Shown here piece by piece: positions 58,138-64,000 of a stretch of 64,000 nucleotides of DNA; the first letter of the stretch is position 1; each line of letters opens with the position of its first letter. The DNA is from Urophycis tenuis (Eukaryota; Chordata; Actinopteri; Gadiformes; Phycidae): assembly GCA_036785325.1 (NCBI GenBank), contig JAXIVH010000032.1:3156128-3220127 (forward strand). Direction: 5' to 3'. A program made the translations under genes and the position numbers. The notes under the pieces were generated by a model that was given only the letters and a program-made list of their open reading frames with translations, made no database searches and was not told the DNA's origin.

Positions 58138-58523
58138 ACCACCATAGGAAGCTGGCCCCCTGCTGAGGAGTGGTTCGATCAGGCCGGCGGCTCTCGTTAT
58201 AAAAACAGGTCCAATAATCACTTCACCCACCAGCCGAGAGAGGAGGCCGCGCGGTGGCCTCACCTTCATCGGTGGCGCCGCGACTTAATTACCCGCGGGG
58301 CGCGTGTGACTCACGCACAAAGCCCTTCAGAAGCCACAGCCTCGCTTGATTGACTGATTAATTAAGTGGCGAACCTCGGCGAACATGATGGAAAAAAAAA
58401 AAAAAAAAGCGAGAGAAAAATGTTTTGCATATCGCAATCTAAGACGTCAACGAATGGAAATGTAATCTACCGTTAATTGTCAGAGCATCGCAGCCACAGG
58501 CGGCGTGGATCAAAGGCTGTAGG

Positions 58524-58554
<31 letters not shown>

Positions 58555-58859
58555 ACCACCACCACCCCCCCGCCACCCACCCACACCCAACACTCCATCA
58601 TCAGACTTAATCTGATTCACGCGATACAGCCCAGAAACGCCGTCTACACCAGCTTTGTCCGCCGTGTTGCCCCCTTGTTCTAAAGACTCTGTGGTCTCAC
58701 TTAGGGAACAACGTTATGCAAAGCCCTGCGACAATGATGGCGGTGGCGTCCTCTCTCCTCCACGCCACGGCGCCGCAGAGGAGCGGCCTACAGGAGGTCA
58801 CATCGGTCCTCCTCCACACACACAGCTTCTACGGTACAGCGGAGAGGGAGGACGAGGAT

Positions 58860-58982
58860 GAGGAGGTGTGTGTGGAGAGAGAGGAAGACATAGAGGGGGT
58901 AAAGAAGGAGAGAGAGAGAAGGAGATGGAGAGCCACAGAGAGAAAGAAAGAGATGGATAGAGAGAAATGAAAGAGAGGGAGC

Positions 58983-59013
<31 letters not shown>

Positions 59014-59329
59014 TAGAGAGAAATGAAAGAGATGGAGCAGAGAGAGAGAGAGAGAGAAATGAAAGAGAGGGAGCAGAGAGAGAGAGAGAGAGAGATGGGA
59101 AGAGAGAAAGAGAGAGAGATGATAGAGAGAAATGAAAGCGAGGGAGCAGAATGAGAGAGAGAAAGAGAGAGAGAGAGAGATGATAGAGAGAAATGAAAGC
59201 GAGGGAGCAGAATGAGAGAGAAAGAGAGAGAGAGAGAGAAATGAAAGAGAGGGAGCAGAGAGAGAGAGAGAGAGATGGGAAAAGAGAAAGAGAGAGAGAT
59301 GATAGAGAGAAATGAAAGCAAGGGAGCAG

Positions 59330-59382
<53 letters not shown>

Positions 59383-59400
59383 GAAAGAGAGAGGACAAGA
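58860..59400 (+). repeat. GA-based minisatellite
   Basis: GA runs carry repeated ATAGAGAGAAATGAAAG and GGGAGCAGA blocks at roughly 60-bp intervals, about seven copies. Confidence 0.94.
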
Positions 59401-59817
59401 GAGAGAACATACTGATTGGCCTGTTCTGTGATGGGGGGGGGGGGGGGAATAAAAGCGTGCACCTTGTGGAGGTAAATGGGTTTCCTCACCAGAGCCTGTG
59501 CACCATTGTCCAGCCCCCCCGTCCGCACGCCACAGAGGACGGCTGCGTGATCCGCACCCCGCGCCCGGCAAATGCATCTCCCAGGGACGCGTCGCACAAA
59601 CCACCGCCAGAGCCCAGGGCCTAGTTTTGAGGAAAGGGGTGCCGGGGACACCTCCACCTCTCTGTCAGCAGACCAAATCACCCTCCCCGAAAAAAACATG
59701 GAGCTGAGAGATGTATTTATAGATGTGTTTATAGCGGATGAAGGCACGTCTGTCCTCCCCGCCTGCGACCGTCGACCGACAACCTCTGAAGCCCGCCCCG
59801 CCCCGATCCCCGCTGAC

Positions 59818-59818
59818 C

Positions 59819-59858
<40 letters not shown>

Positions 59859-59928
59859 GACCGTCTGTCTGTCTGTCTGTCTGACCGTCTGTCTGTCTGT
59901 CTGGTTGACCATCTGTCTGTCTGTCTGT
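59818..59928 (+). repeat. CTGT tetranucleotide array
   Basis: CTGT repeats interrupted by CTGACCGT blocks. Confidence 0.96.
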
Positions 59929-61270
59929 GTGCCCGGTAACACGCTCCGGCCACAGTCTGGAGCTGGTTTCCATCGGCTGTTGCTTTTTATAATAGAAAAT
60001 TGTAACTCACTATTTGGTCAGGCCTAGCCGCTACGGCAGGCCCAGCCACTGTGCAAAACTACACAGATGAAGAAAGATAGTAACAGCCTTTGGTTTAAAG
60101 TTATGTGTTGCCCGGACGCGGAGTGATCCGTAGTCCTTTTTGGACTTTGTGGAGATGGTGTGTCCCTGGGGAAAACCGTGGAAACGATTCACTTGACTCA
60201 AAAGTCAAAAGTTGCCACTGGTCAACAGCGCGTGGCCGTCTTCCGGAATCTTCCAGTGAGCCCGGGAGTGAAACTGGGGGAGCCGGGCGCGGCGGCGGCA
60301 GCTCACTGCGGTCGAGGAGCAACGCTGCCATGTGCTTTTTCATCCGCGTCTTCACTTACTTCTCCAAAGAAAGGAGGTAGGAGGCTGAGCTCTCTCAAGC
60401 TGATTTGACCCAAAACAACACATGGGTGGACCGTCTGAGTGCTGGGGGGGACAGCAGCACAGGTGTAGCAGCCGCCAAGGGAGGTTAACAATTCAGGAGA
60501 GTTTGACGGCTGTTACGTGTATTATAATGAAAAAATAGAATGGGGTGGCAAGGTCAACAAACACAACAGGCTTTCAGTGTGATACAGTCGCGAGGATGAG
60601 GAGAGAGAGCCGACGGACTCTGTGTGTTTCTGGGATGGTGGCTGCAGCGGCAGGGCCCAGCGCGGACAGCACCACGGGTTCGGCGATGCGAACCCGTGAA
60701 CTACAGAGTCTGCGGCTAACGAGTTATTCAATGCTAATTAGCGTTATTTCACCTCGTCGGCATGCGGCAATTACAATTACATATATCAACATTTCTCATT
60801 TTAAATTTTAATTTTAATTTGCCGGTGGGCGACTTTCCTAATTTTCTGCCTTGAGGTTAACAAATTAAGAAAGGAAGAAAGAAAGAAAGAAAAAGAAATA
60901 AAACCCCCTGTTCCTCTCCGTGCTCTATCAGTCCTGGCCTGCACAGTGCACACTGAGCATGTTCCTTGTCTGTATTCTCACTGCAGAGTGAGTGGGCAGG
61001 GATGAGGCAGTGCCGGTGGGGGGGGGGGCACCTTATCATCATCTCCCCTCGGGCACCGAAAGGGCTACAGCTGGCCCTGCTGCGGTGCTACATTACAGCT
61101 GACAGGTTGAACTATTGTTACATGACCCTGCATTTCCATACAGCAAAACGGTACATGTTTCTCAAACGCATGCTGAACGGAACGGAATAAAGCAAACAGA
61201 ATGACGCTGTTGTGTGAGTAATGTTGTATGTAAAGCAATAAAAAAAAAAAGTAAAAGCAATTGGTTATGA

Positions 61271-61444
61271 AGGGTAAAGGGGGCGTTTAGCAGACGCTTT
61301 TGTCCAAAGTGACTTACAATCAGTATATTTGTGGGGTTCAACATGTGGACAGTTGGGGGAGGAGGGGGATCAAGGGGATCGAACCGTCCACCCTACGGTT
61401 GGTGGATGACCTGCTCTGTCCACCCTACCCACTGAGCTACTGCC
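61271..61444 (-). mobile_element. tRNA-derived SINE (tail type 2)
   Basis: On the minus strand the element reads GGCAGTAGCTCAGTGGGTAG, then B-box GGTTCGATCCC. It ends in TTGTAAGTCACTTTGGACAA with AAGCGTCTGCTAAA, a 3' module common to several teleost SINE families. It is nearly full length. Confidence 0.75.
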
Positions 61445-61611
61445 TGAAGGCACACTGGTAGGCTCTGGTGGTTTGCAAATAAGGGTGTTAAGGATCCTCT
61501 GCCTGTCCAGTGGTTCAGTGTCGTGTCCTTTCTGCTGCAGCCCAACCGAAGCTGAAACCCAAGCTACGCCATCGCTCAGAACACATGTTTGGGTGACCCA
61601 TGAGTCCGTTC

Positions 61612-61613
<2 letters not shown>

Positions 61614-61664
<51 letters not shown>
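61614..61664 (+). repeat. GT microsatellite
   Basis: A pure GT run of about 50 bp. Confidence 0.96.
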
Positions 61665-61667
<3 letters not shown>

Positions 61668-61779
61668 ATGGATGGTATGTAGCCTCCACCTTTCAGAATG
61701 AGAAGGTTTACCTGTGGTAAGAGTTGCATCCCATGTCTCGCAGAACGGGGCGATGATTGTGGCAGCGATGGAGAGAGAC

Positions 61780-62006
61780 GCACACACACACACACACACA
61801 CACACTCTGTCTTTCACACACACAAGCCCACACAACTGCATGCATGTAAACCATATACAGTACGCTCATATACATTCACACAGACAAGCAAATACATGTA
61901 AACCAGACACACATGCATGTTCATACACTCAAACATACACACGCACACACACACTGTAGAAACAAAGACTAGACAATACACAAGCACAGAAACACAAACC
62001 ACACAT

Positions 62007-62064
<58 letters not shown>

Positions 62065-62089
62065 GCGTGTGTCTGTGTGTGTGTGTCAT
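61780..62089 (+). repeat. CA then GT microsatellites
   Basis: A CA run near 61781-61804, interrupted CA-rich DNA to 61953, then a GT run at 62011-62089. The two could pair with each other. Confidence 0.92.
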
Positions 62090-63111
62090 CAAGCACCAGG
62101 TCTGTGTTTTTTTTCATTTTCAGAATTGCTTAATGGAGCAGTGACCAACCAATCACCAGGCGGTGATTTGTTCTAACGAGTTCACACTAATTATCCACTG
62201 GCTTGATGGCCTACTCCGGCATCTGCAACTAAATGTTAACATCTGACCTTTAAATTCCCAATCTTGTGTTGTCTCTGTGCGTCAGCTATGCGCACGTGTA
62301 TTAATTACCAAAGATTTCTTTGTCATTGCATTCAATATTTTGGACTTCATGACATTTTCATGTAACTGGTTGATGCTCCAATTCCTACGAAAATGAACTT
62401 TGTTTTCTTGTAGTAGAAATAAAAAAAAAGCTAATTAAACAAATGTGACATTTTGTTCAAAACGTGTGATACAGCAGAGTATCACAGTGCTTTCACAACG
62501 ATTGTATTCACTCACTGCTGTATTTCACAAGCTCAGCTCAGTGTGAAAATTAGCTAAATTAGCTAATAATTGGTTAGCCTGACTGTCACACTATTTGTCA
62601 TATTTTACTCTGACCTTCTTTTCATCTGAATGAGCATATGAACCAAACCATCACATTCTAATGTGATGAAAGCAAGGAATATAACGAAAAACAATTTTGA
62701 AGTACGCAAAGCATAAATCGGCCTCATCTGATATAAGCTTTTTTGTTAGTCGCACAAGGGCGTATTTTCGAACGTTTTAAGTTTTACAAGTGTGCCACGA
62801 CCTTGTCTGCTCTCTGAGGTTTACGTGACTGTTAAGTTGCAGGTTTAGAGAAAGCTGCCGGGACTCTGGGTTCGGCATGACCCATTCGGAAAGTAAGAGG
62901 ACAGGAAGTGCTTTTTCGAAGAGGGAGGAGAAGAGTGGAAAAAGGATGAGCAAACTACAGTAACTGGACCTGACCTGAACATATGGCTAAATTTGGCTTT
63001 GATGTAGCCGTATCTGGATCAGGTGGCATCCAGACCTAGATAAATATGTTGGTGTGCTTACAGGAGAATGTGCAGCCTCTTGAAAAAAAATGATATGAAA
63101 AATTAAAAAAT

Positions 63112-63338
63112 GGGGCGGCAGTAGCTCAGCTTGAGCGGGTCGTCCACTAACTGTAGGGTCGGCGGTTCGATCCCCCCGATCCCCCTCCTACAACTGTCCG
63201 CATGTCAAAGTGTCCTTTAGCAAGGCACTGAACCCCAACATGCTCCCTGGGCGCTTAACATAGCAGCCCACTGCTCCTATGTACCATAGGATGGGTCAAA
63301 TGCAGAGAACAAATTGCATTCCCATATCTAAAAAAAAA
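63112..63338 (+). mobile_element. tRNA-derived SINE (tail type 1)
   Basis: The head GGCAGTAGCTCAG and B-box GGTTCGATCCC are followed by AGCAAGGCACTGAACCCC and AAATGCAGAGAACAAATT, then an A run. The body and tail match the 7651 element; the head matches the 61271 element. Confidence 0.75.
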
Positions 63339-64000
63339 AATACTGAGATGACCAATAAAGACCGAAAGGTCCTGTCTTCTTCTTCCTAGACTTTTCTTTT
63401 AATGTTCCTTTGAAATTTAGACATAAGAGACTAAAGAGTTTCTGGAGGGATGTACTCTACCCCTACAATTGTTCAATCATAACACAAATCACCTTGAGAA
63501 ATGACTTTCCTGACCGTCACTGAATTCAGGGTAAACCAGGGGAACCGGGATCGGCCAAAATGGACGCCCGGGGGCCCAGCCCGAGGTGGCCGTCAGTCAG
63601 GGTTTCAAAGGCGGTGCTGACTCCGTAGCAGGCTTATTGGGGCACACACAGCAGGGACCACCGAGTTGTATTGCATAAGGACGTTTTACCAAAGGGACTA
63701 CGCTGGCCTATATCCCCATTTGGCCCCACCAGAAGAACACACAGTTTGTGCTTTTCAAAAGAAAGTTCCACTTTGATGTAAGACTCCCGTTTGGAGTTCA
63801 CGGAAATGTAGGGGTGCATACAAAAACGCCCACATGAGGGTTTTTTTTTTCTGGGTTCAGGGGTTGGTCAACTGCAGTTGGTTTCACAATATCAGGTTTA
63901 AAGACCAACAGAGGCTAGTGTCATCGAACCACCGTCACCGTCTCTCCTGGCTTCAGCAAAACCATCCGTGACCCGCATCATTTCATCAAAGTTCCTTTGC

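Larger units (their letters stand above)
50351..64000. other. Repeat-rich region without recognised exons
   Basis: I found no stac2 SH3 exon and no other gene over 13.6 kb on either strand. The open frames here are made of simple repeats. Content is listed separately: N gap, CT, GA, CA and CTGT tracts, minisatellites and SINEs. CpG-rich stretches lie at about 52480-52740 and 55590-55680. Non-repetitive DNA at 58150-58450 and 62100-62900 could be regulatory. Confidence 0.6.

Noticed and set aside
57798..58269. Cys-Val repeat frames, which might suggest a cysteine-rich secreted peptide
   Set aside because: Pure CA/GT dinucleotide repeat; every frame on that strand gives Cys-Val or Val-Cys.
58788..59942. 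384-residue Ser/Leu-rich minus-strand frame
   Set aside because: It is translated GA/CT minisatellite with no domain, start context or splice signal.
60105..60380. A 91-residue plus-strand frame with a plausible Met start
   Set aside because: No recognisable domain, no codon or splice evidence, and open frames of this length are expected by chance in GC-rich DNA.
63112..63185. A tRNA gene
   Set aside because: The A- and B-box match belongs to a SINE head: the acceptor stem is not formed and a SINE body follows.

Overview
This is a stretch of a bony fish (teleost) nuclear genome. The evidence is three intron-containing vertebrate genes with short GT-AG introns, abundant CA/GT microsatellites, tRNA-derived SINEs, and LINE 3' tails of types common in ray-finned fish. 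It is not bacterial. I see no CRISPR array, operon or tRNA gene outside the SINEs, and no candidate for a wholly new biological system. The interesting material is in gene structure and repeats.

Layout. (1) Positions 1-18756, minus strand: cdk12, the cyclin K-dependent kinase of RNA polymerase II. I reconstruct 14 coding exons summing to 4401 nt (1466 residues plus stop), with about 1.7 kb of probable 3' UTR downstream. (2) Positions 18757-21189: a 2.4 kb head-to-head gap between cdk12 and fbxl20 that must hold both promoters. (3) Positions 21190-31792, plus strand: fbxl20, 15 coding exons, 436 residues, complete and ending in a prenylation motif. A long 3' UTR may run to about 35562. (4) Positions 37485-50350, plus strand: the first five coding exons of stac2 (254 residues), covering the N-terminus, the C1 zinc finger and the start of the linker. 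The SH3 exons are not found. (5) Positions 50351-64000: repeat-rich DNA with a 200-base N gap at 51322-51521 and no exon I can support.

The order cdk12 / fbxl20 / stac2 and their relative orientations match human 17q12, which supports the gene names. The human neighbour MED1, which lies between CDK12 and FBXL20, is missing here. The three genes share no pathway: transcription elongation, SCF ubiquitin ligase, calcium-channel adaptor. They are linked by ancestral synteny.

Most notable: cdk12 can end in two ways, either an in-frame stop with a nearby poly(A) signal or a probable GC-AG intron leading to a distal last exon. Intron 3 of stac2 opens into a histidine-rich 16-residue repeat frame. 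Simple repeats sit against many splice sites. There are several strong hairpins, and two SINE types share one head but carry different tails. Exon boundaries were found by reading splice motifs, phase and remembered human family sequences; no alignment was run.
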